Shown here one piece after another: positions 8,374 to 19,400 of a DNA stretch of 64,000 nucleotides. Numbering within the stretch: position 1 is the stretch's first letter; the number at the start of each line of letters is the position of its first letter. The DNA is taken from positions 140,479 to 204,478 of the forward strand of contig JAKAGT010000004.1 in NCBI GenBank assembly GCA_021825585.1. The letters run 5' to 3'. The translations under genes were made by a program, and so were the position numbers. The notes under the pieces were generated by a model, which was not told the DNA's origin, did not search any database, and was given only the letters and a program-made list of their open reading frames with translations. The stretch is from Bacteroidota bacterium (GTDB taxonomy: Bacteria; Bacteroidota; Ignavibacteria; Kryptoniales; JAKASW01).

Positions 8374-11300
8374 ATGAGAAATACTTGGTACAGGGGTCAC
8401 AATTCCTTTTGGCTAACCTCAGCGATACTCGTCTTTCTTATTTCGGATGCAGCTCTTGCCGCAAATGGAAAAATTGCCGGCAGGGTGGTCGATTCTAAGT
8501 CCGGGGAGGGTATCGTCGGGGCCACCGTTATTGTCGACTCCCAGTGGATCGCCGGGAAGCCGGTCAGACTCAGCGTGCCGCTTGGCGCTATGTCTGACGC
8601 CAACGGCTATTACACAATTTTGAACATCCACCCGGGTACGTACAACGTAACCGCAAGGATGCTCGGATATGCATCGATGGTTCAGAAAGAGGTGACCGTC
8701 GAGGCCGAACGGACCATCACCGTTAACTTCTCGCTCGAACAGGGTGCCATCCAAATGAGGGGTGTTGAAGTGGTCTACCGGGCAAATATCATCAGGCCCG
8801 ACATCGCCGGCACCCAGGAGATCGTTCACACACAAAGGGTAGAGGAAGCCCCGATGACCAGAGTAGATGAATTCATCGGCAAACTCGCGGGCGTCGAACT
8901 GGTCGATAACAGCCAGGGACACGGTCTAAGCATCCGTGGCGGAGCCATCAGGGAAACCGATGTATCCTTGGATGGAATCTCGCTTCAGGACCCGCGTTCA
9001 GAAAATTCTTACCTTTCGTTCAATTCCACGACAATACAAGAACTACAGGTGATGACCGGAGGATTTCAGGCAAAATATGGCGGAATTCAGTCCGGACTCG
9101 TTAATGCCGTAACGAAGGACGGAAGCCGCCAGAGGTACTCGCTTGCGGTAACTGCCAATATGACAGCCGGCGGGCAGCAGAAATTCTTCGGCCAGAATCC
9201 GTGGAGCTCCAACTCGGTAATCTACCAGATCTTCGCCGGAAAGTATGCCATGCGGGGGATACGGACGCATGCGGACAGCATGGCGGTCCCATCGGAGTTC
9301 TGGGGGTTCAAGGGATGGGCTAACGGGGTCAAGCAGGGGAGCGTGTACCGATACATGACGGGCCAGTATACCGCACCATACATCCAGTTTCCGGCCGGCT
9401 TCACAGCGGCAACGCAGCTCGACTCGACACAGCGAATGGAAATCTGGAAGCTCCGCCATCCGACGAGCGCCGTGGCGACCAAACCGGATTATTACTTCGA
9501 AGGGAGCTTGACCGGCCCCGTTCCCGGCGAGAACCTTCCCCTGTTGGGATGGTATCTCGGCAGAACCACGTTCCTCCTCGGATACAAGTATGAGAATACA
9601 CAGTTTGCTTATCCGATTGGTCCAAGGGACAACTACATCGACTGGAACACACAGCTCAAACTGACGACGGACCTGACATCCGCCGACAAGCTTACCGTTG
9701 AGGGGCTCTATGCATATGTCAACACGCTGAATACCGGTATCGGCAGCACATACGGCGGTTCGCTCCAGGAAGGTTCGTCCAGCTTCGGATTCCTTACCAA
9801 CACGCAGAGTTCGATAGAGCAGCAGGCCCGTCTCATCGGCGGAGGAAGCTTCCAGCAGATATATGATATAAGCCGGATGCAATTTTATGACCAGCGTTTC
9901 GTCATCAGCGGCGCGAAGTATACCCACACCATATCTCCGAATGCATACTTCACTCTAGACGCTCACTTCCAGTATAACGACCATAACCTGCAGCCGTATT
10001 CGCTGGATACGAGCAAGACCAGCGCATGGTGGTACATGGTCGGCGACAAGGTCTACGACACGCCGCAGCCGGGGGCAATAAAGATTCTGAAAGTCCCTTC
10101 AGGCGGAACTCCGAACGGTTCGACAAATTATATCCCGGACGAACTCAGCATGTTCAATCTATCGGGCGGACCACAGCGCATCGATTCTTCCTTCAGCTGG
10201 TTCGGCCAACTGAACGGCAACCTCGTCTGGCAGGTCGACAGGCACAACCAGCTCGAAGCGGGATTCTCGGCCGAGTTGACGAGGCTTTTCGACTATGCGG
10301 GAACATGGTATCAGGTAAAACTGTCGTACACACCGGATCTCTGGCAATATTACGATGTTATGCCCATCACGGGTGGCGCCTACATACAGGATAAGCTTGA
10401 GTTCCAGGGAATCATCGCTAACCTCGGTGTGAGACTTGACTACTGGAACCCGCGCAGAAACGCTTTTGCCGTCTCGAACCCGCCTGATCCGGCTTACACC
10501 TCGTTCTACAACGACGTATACGCAAACCTGCCGGGCGGATTCGGTTCCTATCAGACGTGGGCACTTTACAGGAGCATGCTGGGAAATCCTCCGGGATGGC
10601 CGTCCACTCCCAACAAGGTTCAAATGCCGATCTCGCCCCGCCTGTCGGTCTCATTCCCGGTGACCGAGAGCAGCAAGATGTACTTCAACTACGGACATTT
10701 CTATCAGCGTCCCGCTTTCCCGTTTGTTTACGATCTGGCTATGTACCCCGCCGCCGCTACCATACCTTCACCAGACCTTTCGATGGGAAAGACGGTCTCT
10801 TACGAATTCGGATTCGAGCAGACGATAATGGATGAATACCTGGCGACCGTCTCGTTCTACTATAAGAACCAGACTAACCAGCCCCTGCCCATAACCTACG
10901 TTGATTATTACCACCAGAACCAGGTGACGATGTACGTACCGGCGGGATACGACGACATCGACGGAGTTGAATTTCGTTTGGAGAAGACGATGGGACGCTT
11001 CGTTACGTTCTGGGCAAACTACGATTATATGATGTCGGGCTCCGGGCAGAACGGCCTGCGTTACATTTACCAGAACCAGCTGGAAGCAGCCAACGCAATG
11101 CGCTCCGCCAACATCACGACAATCATTCCCACGCCGAGGGCGCATGTCGACCTCAATTTCCACACTCCCATGGATCTCGGTCCGAGCGGACTGGGAGTGA
11201 GCCCGCTGGGAGGCTGGAACCTCGACTTCCTGTTCGACTGGCAGGCAGGCGGTAAGATGCTCTTCAACCCGCAGGAACCGGACATCAAGAAACAGGAATG

Positions 11301-11622
11301 GCTCAGCGTCGTCGATTACACGAACCTCGACATCAGGTTGTCGAAGATGTTCACCGTCAGCAAGACGAATTTCGAGCTCGTACTTACGGTGCAGAATGCA
11401 TTGAACGAAAAACGGCTCTACACCGACAACATGACGCCGAACCAACTGACTTCATATGAGAATTCACTTCACCTCCCCTGGAATTCCGGCGCTATGAAGG
11501 GGAATGATAAGTGGGGAGACATACCGTCGTCGAAGAAGCCTTACATAGACGTCGGCTGGTGGCAGGCCCCCATATTCTTCGACCCGCGCAGGATACTGCT
11601 GGGCATTCGGTTCAACCTGTGA
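8374..11622 (+). CDS. TonB-dependent receptor (first gene of GH18/FnIII/PorV operon)
   Basis: A 1082-residue receptor. AAAGGAGG lies 7 bases before the ATG. After the signal peptide (ending DAALA) comes a carboxypeptidase-regulatory-like domain at about residues 30-125 (KIAGRVVDSKSGEGIVGAT, NGYYTILNIHPGTYNV) with an insertion. The plug then carries RVEEAPMTRVDEFIGKLAGV, LSIRGGAIRETDVSLDG and QVMTGGFQAKYGGIQSGLVN. The barrel ends FDPRRILLGIRFNL. This is a different receptor subtype from the one at 4.8-7.7 kb and is closest in style to the receptors at 47.2-50.3 and 59.0-62.1 kb. It is followed 8 bases later by a GH18 enzyme, then FnIII and PorV-like genes, so a role in uptake of chitin-type or other amino-sugar oligomers is a reasonable inference. 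Confidence 0.92.
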   Translation: MRNTWYRGHNSFWLTSAILVFLISDAALAANGKIAGRVVDSKSGEGIVGATVIVDSQWIAGKPVRLSVPLGAMSDANGYYTILNIHPGTYNVTARMLGYASMVQKEVTVEAERTITVNFSLEQGAIQMRGVEVVYRANIIRPDIAGTQEIVHTQRVEEAPMTRVDEFIGKLAGVELVDNSQGHGLSIRGGAIRETDVSLDGISLQDPRSENSYLSFNSTTIQELQVMTGGFQAKYGGIQSGLVNAVTKDGSRQRYSLAVTANMTAGGQQKFFGQNPWSSNSVIYQIFAGKYAMRGIRTHADSMAVPSEFWGFKGWANGVKQGSVYRYMTGQYTAPYIQFPAGFTAATQLDSTQRMEIWKLRHPTSAVATKPDYYFEGSLTGPVPGENLPLLGWYLGRTTFLLGYKYENTQFAYPIGPRDNYIDWNTQLKLTTDLTSADKLTVEGLYAYVNTLNTGIGSTYGGSLQEGSSSFGFLTNTQSSIEQQARLIGGGSFQQIYDISRMQFYDQRFVISGAKYTHTISPNAYFTLDAHFQYNDHNLQPYSLDTSKTSAWWYMVGDKVYDTPQPGAIKILKVPSGGTPNGSTNYIPDELSMFNLSGGPQRIDSSFSWFGQLNGNLVWQVDRHNQLEAGFSAELTRLFDYAGTWYQVKLSYTPDLWQYYDVMPITGGAYIQDKLEFQGIIANLGVRLDYWNPRRNAFAVSNPPDPAYTSFYNDVYANLPGGFGSYQTWALYRSMLGNPPGWPSTPNKVQMPISPRLSVSFPVTESSKMYFNYGHFYQRPAFPFVYDLAMYPAAATIPSPDLSMGKTVSYEFGFEQTIMDEYLATVSFYYKNQTNQPLPITYVDYYHQNQVTMYVPAGYDDIDGVEFRLEKTMGRFVTFWANYDYMMSGSGQNGLRYIYQNQLEAANAMRSANITTIIPTPRAHVDLNFHTPMDLGPSGLGVSPLGGWNLDFLFDWQAGGKMLFNPQEPDIKKQEWLSVVDYTNLDIRLSKMFTVSKTNFELVLTVQNALNEKRLYTDNMTPNQLTSYENSLHLPWNSGAMKGNDKWGDIPSSKKPYIDVGWWQAPIFFDPRRILLGIRFNL

Positions 11623-11630
11623 GGGAGCGC

Positions 11631-13058
11631 GTGAGCATAAATCATTCTTCAAGAATAAAGCAATTGCAGAAAGGAAAGGCGTTTCTCAGCCTCATCCTGG
11701 CAGTCGCTGCTTTCGTCATGCCTTCGTATTCAGCACTCGCGGCGGGAAGGACGGTCGTGGGATACTACTACTTCTGGGACAGGCAGAGCTTCCCGTACTC
11801 CGAGATTGAGTACTCTAAGTTGAACTGCATAGCATACGCGTTCGTGATACCAAATTCCGACGGCACCATCACTACCGAGCAAGGCGCATCGTGGAATGAC
11901 TTTCTTTATCCACAGCTGATTGCGACAGCACACAACGACTACGTCAAGGTTGTCATATCGGTGGGCGGATATAATTCGGTGGCGACTGCGAACTTCAGTC
12001 TTCTGTGCAAGAGCGCGACGACACGGGCTAACTTCGCCAGGACCATGAAGGACTTCTGCCTTCAGAATGGTTTCGACGGAGTGGACATAGACTGGGAGTA
12101 CCCGGGCTCAGGCGACCGGGCAAACTTTGTCGCGATGATACAGGCTTTGAGAGACTCGCTTAACTCCACAGGCAAGCAGCTCTCACTAAGCATCACGACA
12201 CCTGGTTATGTCGGGAGCGGATACGATATAAACAGCCTCTATCCTCTCCTCGACTGGGTCGGCGTGATGACTTACGACTATCATGGCTCGTGGACTAACA
12301 ACTCCGGCCCCATCTCACCGCTTTACCCCGGCGACGCCGAGGGCTCAGTCAGCACCTCCATTTCTCAATTCCTTCAGTCCACTTCTGTCCCGCCCTCAAA
12401 GCTTTTCATGGGGCTTGCGTTCTATGGATATGACTTCCAGTCAAAAGGGTTATATCAACCGCGAACAGGCTCGGCGCCGTCCATCCCGTTCAGAGCAGCG
12501 ATAGATTCGGAAAAGGCAGGCTGGACGTACCATTGGGACGATGTTTCGAAGACCCCGTACCTTACGGATGCATCGAACACTCACGTGATTCCTTTCGACG
12601 ATACCGTTTCGATCAGGTATAAATGCGATTACTTGAAGAGCAAGGGCCTCGGAGGTGTGATCATCTGGGAGATCAGTCAGGATGACCTCGGAAGCTCGCA
12701 GCCGCTGCTCGAGACGACGTGGGGCATTCTCAATCCGGAAGAGGCTGTAGCATACCCGGGCAACCACGCGGTTCCGACTTACAGTTCGCTGCTGCAGAAT
12801 TATCCCAACCCGTTCAACCCTTCGACAACGATCAGCTATCGGCTTTCAGCCGTCAGCAGGGTGACGCTCAGGGTCTATGACGTCCTGGGACAAGAGGTTG
12901 CTACGCTCGTTGATGGCCGTCAAGGCGCGGGAAATCACTCTGTGACCTTCTCCGCCAAAGGCGGATCCACCTATGGAGGAAACGCGAGCGGCGTCTATGT
13001 CAGCGTACTTTCGGTGAACGGAAAATTCTTTACACAGAAAATGCTTTATCTCAAATAA
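11631..13058 (+). CDS. T9SS-secreted GH18 chitinase-like enzyme
   Basis: A GTG at 11631, preceded by GAGGGAG and 8 bases after the receptor stop, gives a 475-residue protein with a signal peptide ending near ALAA; the same frame is also open further upstream, inside the receptor gene. The GH18 barrel shows the SxGG strand (VVISVGGY, ~108-114) and the complete catalytic motif DGVDIDWE (~149-156) with Glu156 as proton donor, followed by GVMTYDYHG and GGVIIWEISQD. GH18 enzymes hydrolyse beta-1,4-GlcNAc polymers (chitinases) or N-glycans (endo-beta-N-acetylglucosaminidases). The C-terminal ~85 residues are a T9SS type A domain (LQNYPNPFNPSTTI, VYDVLGQEVATL, ending QKMLYLK), so it acts at the cell surface or outside. 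The catalytic assignment is strong; chitin as substrate is inferred. Confidence 0.92.
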   Translation: MSINHSSRIKQLQKGKAFLSLILAVAAFVMPSYSALAAGRTVVGYYYFWDRQSFPYSEIEYSKLNCIAYAFVIPNSDGTITTEQGASWNDFLYPQLIATAHNDYVKVVISVGGYNSVATANFSLLCKSATTRANFARTMKDFCLQNGFDGVDIDWEYPGSGDRANFVAMIQALRDSLNSTGKQLSLSITTPGYVGSGYDINSLYPLLDWVGVMTYDYHGSWTNNSGPISPLYPGDAEGSVSTSISQFLQSTSVPPSKLFMGLAFYGYDFQSKGLYQPRTGSAPSIPFRAAIDSEKAGWTYHWDDVSKTPYLTDASNTHVIPFDDTVSIRYKCDYLKSKGLGGVIIWEISQDDLGSSQPLLETTWGILNPEEAVAYPGNHAVPTYSSLLQNYPNPFNPSTTISYRLSAVSRVTLRVYDVLGQEVATLVDGRQGAGNHSVTFSAKGGSTYGGNASGVYVSVLSVNGKFFTQKMLYLK

Positions 13059-13151
13059 TATTTTATTGGCCGAACTTAAACCGGCTTTCGGCAGACTCGT
13101 CCGAAGAACTCCTTCGGAAATGATCCAATCGAGAAAAAGGAGCAAAAAAAG
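13059..13151 (+). repeat. Short palindromes between GH18 and FnIII genes
   Basis: Two small hairpins occupy this gap: CCGAAC...GTTTCGG-like pairing near 13071-13090 and TCCGAAG/CTTCGGA at 13100-13118. They resemble degenerate dispersed palindromes more than a terminator, and the genes on both sides are co-oriented. Confidence 0.35.
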
Positions 13152-15266
13152 ATGTGGAATTGTAAAATAGGATCGCGGATCCTTACCATCATTGCAGTCG
13201 TGGCGCTTTACCAGGCCACCGCAATGAGTCAGGAGAATCCGTCAGCACCACCTCTGATTATCGACGTGAACTCGATAAACTGGACCTTGAGCAAGACCAG
13301 GGGCGACGGCGGAATGGTAAACGAATACAGCTGGAATTTCGCTACGTTCGGACCCGATTTTGACTTTTACTGGCCGGCAGACCAGTACCTCTCGAACATG
13401 CTTTATCAAATCTTCAGCCCGATCATGCTGTCGGATTCCGGGATCGTGGACACGTTGGGCGTGAGGCACCCGAAGTTTGCGGAACCGTCACAGCCGATAA
13501 GTCAGCCGGCCACCGATTGGACGTGGGAGCGCAGGCGCTATCGTCCGCCGAACGTTACGGTCGACGGTGTCCAACTCAATCCGCCTTACCAATGGCAGGT
13601 GGACCCCAAACTGCCCGCGGACGAAGTTGCCGAGTTCGATGACCTCATACCGGCTTACGGAATGCGTGCTCATGTAACTGTTTATGCCTTCAGTAATCCT
13701 GATCTTTCCAATGTCGCTATCTGGAAAGTCACCTTGAAATTCACCGGGGAAGTCGCTTTGCCGAAGACTCACGTTACGACACGATTACCCGATCAGACAA
13801 TATCCATGTGGTGGCCGTTCTCGATCAGTTTCGGACCTACTATGGGCGGGTACGAGGAAGTCTACGGCGGCTACCCCGTGGAGAGCGAAAATGTCCTCGA
13901 CGACTGGTACCAGATACCTAACAAGTACGTAACCGACGATGCGAGAAAAGACCTGCTGGCAGCTTACTATTGGTGTTATTACAACTCGACACTCGTAGGC
14001 ACCCCAACTTTTCCAAACGGGTCACAGGACGCCAGCGGAAACCCGGACAGGACGACGGGCCACCTTTATTCTCCGCAGGTGCCTGGTTATGCGCTCTTGT
14101 ACGCGCCGGTGTCTGTCCAGAATAACTCGGACGACCCCAATCAACCCTACTCTATGATGCACGCTTCGATCGCCAATAACCTCTGGCAGACCGGACAGGA
14201 TTTCAGGAACGTCTATGTCGGCACTGAAAGCAACGATAAATTCCCGCCGGATCCGATAACGATGGGAATCGGCATCCAAAAAGGTCCGATGCGTTTCGTT
14301 ACGGCCGGACCCTACAGCATGACCAAGAACTCCGCCGCCGGACGCTATGATTCCGTGACTTTCGTTTACGCCATAGGTGCGGGCACGGTTCCCTACGAAG
14401 TAGCCGACAGCGTGGGGAAAGCATGGTTCAGCGGAAAAATCACTGATGCAGCCAAGGACAGCATCATTCTCGCAGGTGGGAAGGACTCCCTCGCAAATTC
14501 ATTGGATCGCGCTTACTGGGCATGGGATCAAATCAGCCACGGCAGGCCGGTACCTGCGGCACCTGCTCCGCCGGACGTCAACGTCACGAGCGGTCCAGAC
14601 AGGATCACCGTCAACTGGTCGTATCCCGACCCCTCATACTTCAACAATGCCGTGACCGGCGTTGATGACTGGTATGCTTGGCGCGTCTACCGCAAGACGG
14701 GCGCTTATTACGTCGACGACCCGTTGGACAACAAGAGTGGCGCGCAATGGCAGCTGGTCTATCAAACCACAGATAGAAACGTGACAACTTATATAGATAC
14801 GAACGTCGTCAGGGGAGTCAACTACTATTACGCGGTCACAGCTGTCGACAACGGATCACAAAACAACGGCATCGACCCCGGCACTAAAATGGAAAGTTCG
14901 CGCTATGCCACGCGTACGACAGTAGCGGCATCCTCTTACAAACCGGGCCTGAGCGTTTCCGGCCAGGTAAGAGTGGTACCGAATCCCGCGACCGTTGCAG
15001 CCGGTGCCCTCGCATATGCAGGAACACCGGACAAGCTCCTGTTTGTCAATTTGCCCGTCAGCTGCACCCTCTCGATCTACACCGAAACGGGCGACAAGGT
15101 CAGAACATGGCAGCACTACGGTACGGCCGACGACACATGGGATCAGAGGACTTCGGGCAACCAGTATGTTGCAAGCGGTATTTACATCCTCGCGGTCACG
15201 AACTCAAAGGGATTGAACGGCCAGAGTCTGCCGGATCAGTTCGTAAAATTCGTGCTCGTCAGGTAA
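13152..15266 (+). CDS. FnIII surface protein with variant T9SS-like C-terminal domain
   Basis: A 704-residue secreted protein starting with a signal peptide (MWNCKIGSRILTIIAVVAL...AMSQ). The N-terminal ~450 residues are a large Trp/Tyr/Pro-rich domain without a recognised family. A fibronectin type III-like domain follows (PPDVNVTSGPDRITVNWSYP ... VNYYYAVTAVDNGS) at about 475-590. The end (VRVVPNPATV, KLLFVNLPVSCTLSIYTETG, SGIYILAV, terminal KFVLVR) aligns with the ends of the FnIII proteins at 44.6 and 56.3 kb and resembles a T9SS CTD in which the NYPNPFNP element is shortened to VPNP. It sits between GH18 and a PorV-like barrel in one operon. It may be a surface-anchored binding partner of the receptor; the function is inferred. 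Confidence 0.85.
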   Translation: MWNCKIGSRILTIIAVVALYQATAMSQENPSAPPLIIDVNSINWTLSKTRGDGGMVNEYSWNFATFGPDFDFYWPADQYLSNMLYQIFSPIMLSDSGIVDTLGVRHPKFAEPSQPISQPATDWTWERRRYRPPNVTVDGVQLNPPYQWQVDPKLPADEVAEFDDLIPAYGMRAHVTVYAFSNPDLSNVAIWKVTLKFTGEVALPKTHVTTRLPDQTISMWWPFSISFGPTMGGYEEVYGGYPVESENVLDDWYQIPNKYVTDDARKDLLAAYYWCYYNSTLVGTPTFPNGSQDASGNPDRTTGHLYSPQVPGYALLYAPVSVQNNSDDPNQPYSMMHASIANNLWQTGQDFRNVYVGTESNDKFPPDPITMGIGIQKGPMRFVTAGPYSMTKNSAAGRYDSVTFVYAIGAGTVPYEVADSVGKAWFSGKITDAAKDSIILAGGKDSLANSLDRAYWAWDQISHGRPVPAAPAPPDVNVTSGPDRITVNWSYPDPSYFNNAVTGVDDWYAWRVYRKTGAYYVDDPLDNKSGAQWQLVYQTTDRNVTTYIDTNVVRGVNYYYAVTAVDNGSQNNGIDPGTKMESSRYATRTTVAASSYKPGLSVSGQVRVVPNPATVAAGALAYAGTPDKLLFVNLPVSCTLSIYTETGDKVRTWQHYGTADDTWDQRTSGNQYVASGIYILAVTNSKGLNGQSLPDQFVKFVLVR

Positions 15267-15300
15267 GGCAGATGACAGGAATCCAATGGGAGACAAAGAG

Positions 15301-16329
15301 ATGAGCAAATATACTTATTATCTGGCAGCAATCGTGTTATCGGTGTTTTTCGTGAGTCAGAGTTCAAACGCACAGGTAGAGCAGGCACAGGTCGGCTTCA
15401 GGTTCCTTGAAAACCCGGTCTCGGCAGAGGCGATGGGAAAAGCAGGCAGCGGCGTCGCAACTCTGACGAACTCCAATGCTATCTTCTGGAATCCCGCCGG
15501 TATCGGCTGGATCGAGAAGTCGGTCGACCTGAACGTCAACTATACCGTCGGGATTGCAAGCATAAACTACCTCGCCCCATCGATCGCCGTCAAGCTCGGC
15601 GATTTTGGCGTACTGGATTTTGACGGCATAATCATGAACTACGGCGACTTCTACGGCACTCGCGTCGCAAATAATTCCTCGGGATATATCGAGACAGGAA
15701 CTTTCAGCCCGCAGGCATTTGCGATCGGTGTCGGATTTTCGCAGAAAGTCAGCGATCATTTCTCGTACGGCGTGCATTTCAAATACGCTTATCAGAATCT
15801 TGGAGACGCCTGGGTCAGCACTTCCGGAACCGATCTGACCGATCCAACATTGCAAATCGGAACAATTAAGTACTCACGATTGGAGCCCGCCTTCGACGTG
15901 GGGGCCCTTTATGACTTCCTCTTTCACGGCATCCGCTTCGGTGCCTCGCTGCAGAACGTGTCGAGGCAAATCACGTACGAGCAGCAGTCGTTCCTCATGC
16001 CGTTTTCAGTTAACTTCGGCCTCACTGTCGAACCAATTTCATTCGTGACCGGCAACGAGACGTCCCTTTCCCGTTCCCTAGTAATCAGCGTCGAGTCTAC
16101 ACACCCGAGGGATTTCAACGAGAGTGTACACTTCGGAGCCGAATACGACTACGCGAATATCCTAGCCCTCCGGGCAGGCTACATGACAGGGATGGACCAG
16201 CGCGGATTTACAGCGGGTCTCGGTGTCTCGGAGGAGCTGGCTGGTTCGACACTTCGGGTCGATTACGCTTATGAGCCGTTCGGCGTATTCGGCGCAGTCC
16301 ACTATATCTCGTTAGGCGTCGCGTATTGA
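15301..16329 (+). CDS. PorV/PorQ-family outer-membrane barrel
   Basis: A 342-residue outer-membrane protein; the ATG at 15301 is chosen because it opens a normal signal peptide (MSKYTYYLAAIVLSVFF...NAQ), though an ATG five codons upstream is possible. Family signs are VGFRFLENPVSAEAMGKAG, NAIFWNPAGIGW, HFSYGVHFKYAYQNLG and the terminal strand ISLGVAY. This is the PorV/PorQ (formerly UPF0164) family; characterised PorV is a T9SS shuttle that carries cargo with a C-terminal signal to the attachment complex. Two further members lie at 51.0 and 55.2 kb, each again beside a TBDR and an FnIII protein, so these may be locus-dedicated partners rather than the core T9SS PorV. Confidence 0.85.
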   Translation: MSKYTYYLAAIVLSVFFVSQSSNAQVEQAQVGFRFLENPVSAEAMGKAGSGVATLTNSNAIFWNPAGIGWIEKSVDLNVNYTVGIASINYLAPSIAVKLGDFGVLDFDGIIMNYGDFYGTRVANNSSGYIETGTFSPQAFAIGVGFSQKVSDHFSYGVHFKYAYQNLGDAWVSTSGTDLTDPTLQIGTIKYSRLEPAFDVGALYDFLFHGIRFGASLQNVSRQITYEQQSFLMPFSVNFGLTVEPISFVTGNETSLSRSLVISVESTHPRDFNESVHFGAEYDYANILALRAGYMTGMDQRGFTAGLGVSEELAGSTLRVDYAYEPFGVFGAVHYISLGVAY

Positions 16330-16482
16330 ATTTATTGTATCTATGTGAACGAGAGAACCAAAGCAATGGTAATAGTAAATGATTCGTCCTTTCGTTGGAT
16401 GTGGCGGTGCGATAAACGCCGCCATACCATCTTTGTCTTTTTGTGTACATCAATTTCATACACCTACAAAGGGAGTAGAGAC

Positions 16483-19400
16483 ATGTCTGTTTCCAAGAGC
16501 AAGCTAATCGCCTTGTTGTGCCCCCCATTGCCACCAGAGAAGGCTAAGATGCTCAGAAGGGTTTCTCCTTTTCTAAGCATGGTGGTTCTTATCGCAGTAT
16601 TGTTCATGAACACTGCCGTTTTGGTCGCTGCTACCTCCAATATTGTGGGATACGTAAAGGACGCCCAAACAGGTGACGCTCTTCCGGGTGCCAATGTACT
16701 TCTTGTGGGAACTAGCCTTGGAGCATCGACGGACATAAACGGCAAGTACACAGTTCAGAATGTACCGCCGGGATCGTACACTATTCGTGCTACGTACATT
16801 GGCTACAAACCACTGGAGGTTACTATTCGAGTCAAAGAGAATGTGAACCTCGAGCAGAACTTCAAGCTCGAAGCAGTTGGTGTACAGGGTCAAGCCGTCG
16901 TGGTCACCGCGCAGGCAAGTGGTCAAAACTCAGCCATAAACCAGCAGATCTCATCGAACAGGATTACGAACGTGGTTTCCGCGGCGAGGATTCAGGAGCT
17001 TCCCGATGCGAACGCCGCCGAATCTGTAGGGAGACTACCAGGAATTTCACTCCTCAGAAGCGGAGGTGAGGCAGACCAAGTGGTTATCCGAGGACTTGCC
17101 CCCCAGTACAATGAAATTGAAATAAACGGTGTGCAAATGGCTTCGTCCAATCCCAATAATCGAAGTGCTGACCTAAGTATGATATCATCAGATATGCTCG
17201 AGGGGATCCAGGTTACGAAGACCGTAACACCTGACATGGATGCCAACGTCATCGGAGGAGTGGTAAACTTCGAATTGCGAGAGGCAAAGGTGGAACAGCC
17301 CGGAGTACCAAGACTTAATTTTCTCGCACAGGGAGCCTACAACGGTCTGCCGGATGCATATAACAAGTTCAACAACTACAAATACGTGGGAACCGCTGAA
17401 GACAGATTCTTTGGCAGTCGGCTGGGCGTCCTTGCACAGGCATCTTTGGAGAGGAGGAATCTCTCCGACAATGAACTTGGGGCTGCCTATAGCCCAAGCG
17501 GCAACAGCCTGATTGATTACCTCACCAGAAGCATAAACATAGATGACATAGGCAGGGACAGACAACGGGGAAATGCGGTTGTTACACTAGACTACAAATT
17601 GCCGCAAGGGAAGATCTATCTTTCCAATTTCCTCAGCAGCAGCGTTACGCAATCAGAAGACCGTGAGCAGTTTTATAATGTAAATAGTGGTACAAACACC
17701 CAGAGCTTTGTGTCTAAATATACAAAGAGCACGTTGAATGCCATTACAAACATGCTTGTCTATGAGCAGCAAGCATCGATTTTTCATATGAAGGTGACTC
17801 TTTCTCATTCATACTCCGAGACGAAAGATCCTAATGACTGGTCGGTCAGCTTCATAAACTCTTCTGCGGGGCTTGGACAGTTTGGTTTCGCGGCTAACCT
17901 GAATCCACAGAACGTTGTGAAGGCAGCCAACAACGATATATCTAACACTCTCTTACATACTGTATCAACAAACTACAGTTTCACACGCGAGCGAGATTTA
18001 GCGGCGGCTGTAGATTTCGATGTGCACGTAAATTTCTCGGATATGATTGCCTCTATTATAAAGTTCGGCGGAAAGTTTCAGCATCAGACAAGGTCGTATG
18101 ATTTAAATGTTATTGATGGAGAGCCTTTTGGTTATGCAAGCGGGGGAGCAATCATAGGCCAGTTGACACCTGTCTTCCCATGGTTCAAGACGAAGCCTGG
18201 AGACAATCTGAATGTCCTGATGACGCCTTTTCTGGATCCGAATTTTAGCTACGGGACGTTCCTTGGTGGAGCCTACTCGATGATTTACCCCCTGAATTAT
18301 TCTCATTTACAATCCATGGTGGATTATATGATAGCCCATCAACTTCCCAGAAACATTACTTTTAATTATGACATTGGCGGGTCAACAGCAAATGACTATT
18401 CGGGAAAGGAAGACATAAGTGCTGCCTATGGGATGGCAACTGTCAATGTCGGGCCTTCGCTTACCATAATTTCGGGTGTTCGATACCAACAACTCAAGAC
18501 AGTCTACATAGCCGCCCAGGGATTAATGGGACCCACATCATATGCTGCTTATGATAATCAGCTGGACACGGTTACAGCATACCATCCGTACTGGCTGCCT
18601 GATGTGCTTCTACGCTTTAAGCCGCTGGATTGGTTTGATATCCGGCTTGCTTATACAAACACGATATCGTACCCGTCTTATTCTGCTTTGGCACCAATAA
18701 TCATCGTGGCGCAGTCTGCCGGTACGTTGAAATGGAACGGTTTTAAACTGGACCCCATAAGGTCAACAAATTACGACGCATATTTTTCTCTCTACGGCAA
18801 CACCATTGGGTTGTTCACTGCAGGTGCGTTCCTGAAACAAATTACGAATCTGATATATCAATATACTTTTACACCTGCTACGCCAGCGCTGTTGGAACAG
18901 TATTACCCTGCATGGGTAACCAATAAAGTGCCCCTATCCGGTATCTCCGTGACTGAATATGTAAATAATCCATACAGGGTCAACAATTATGGGATGGAGC
19001 TTGATTGGCAGACCCATTTCTGGTATCTGCCCGGACCTTTGACAGGATTAGTGATGAACGTGAACTACACCCATATTTTTTCAAAAGCACAGTATCCGTT
19101 CCAATATGTAAACACCAAGGTTCGCCCGACCAAATACATTGATTCAACCTATTACGCTCCACTCCTTTACCAACCCGACGATATTGTCAATGTCACTATT
19201 GGGTATGACTATGAGGGATTCTCAATCCGTGTGTCTTCGATATACTCGGCTAAGATTTTCACAGGCCCTACCCAGTGGCCACAGTTGCGAGCCTACACTG
19301 CCGCATACAATCGATGGGATATTGCTGTGAAACAAGATCTGCCGTTGCGAGGGCTTCAGCTATTTGGCAGTTGGAATAATCTCAACGGTGCCAATGATGT

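Noticed and set aside
9043..9927. Long antisense frame (294 codons) inside the TBDR gene
   Set aside because: It lies entirely opposite the well-supported receptor, has no signal, motif or ribosome site, and is explained by codon bias of the receptor strand.
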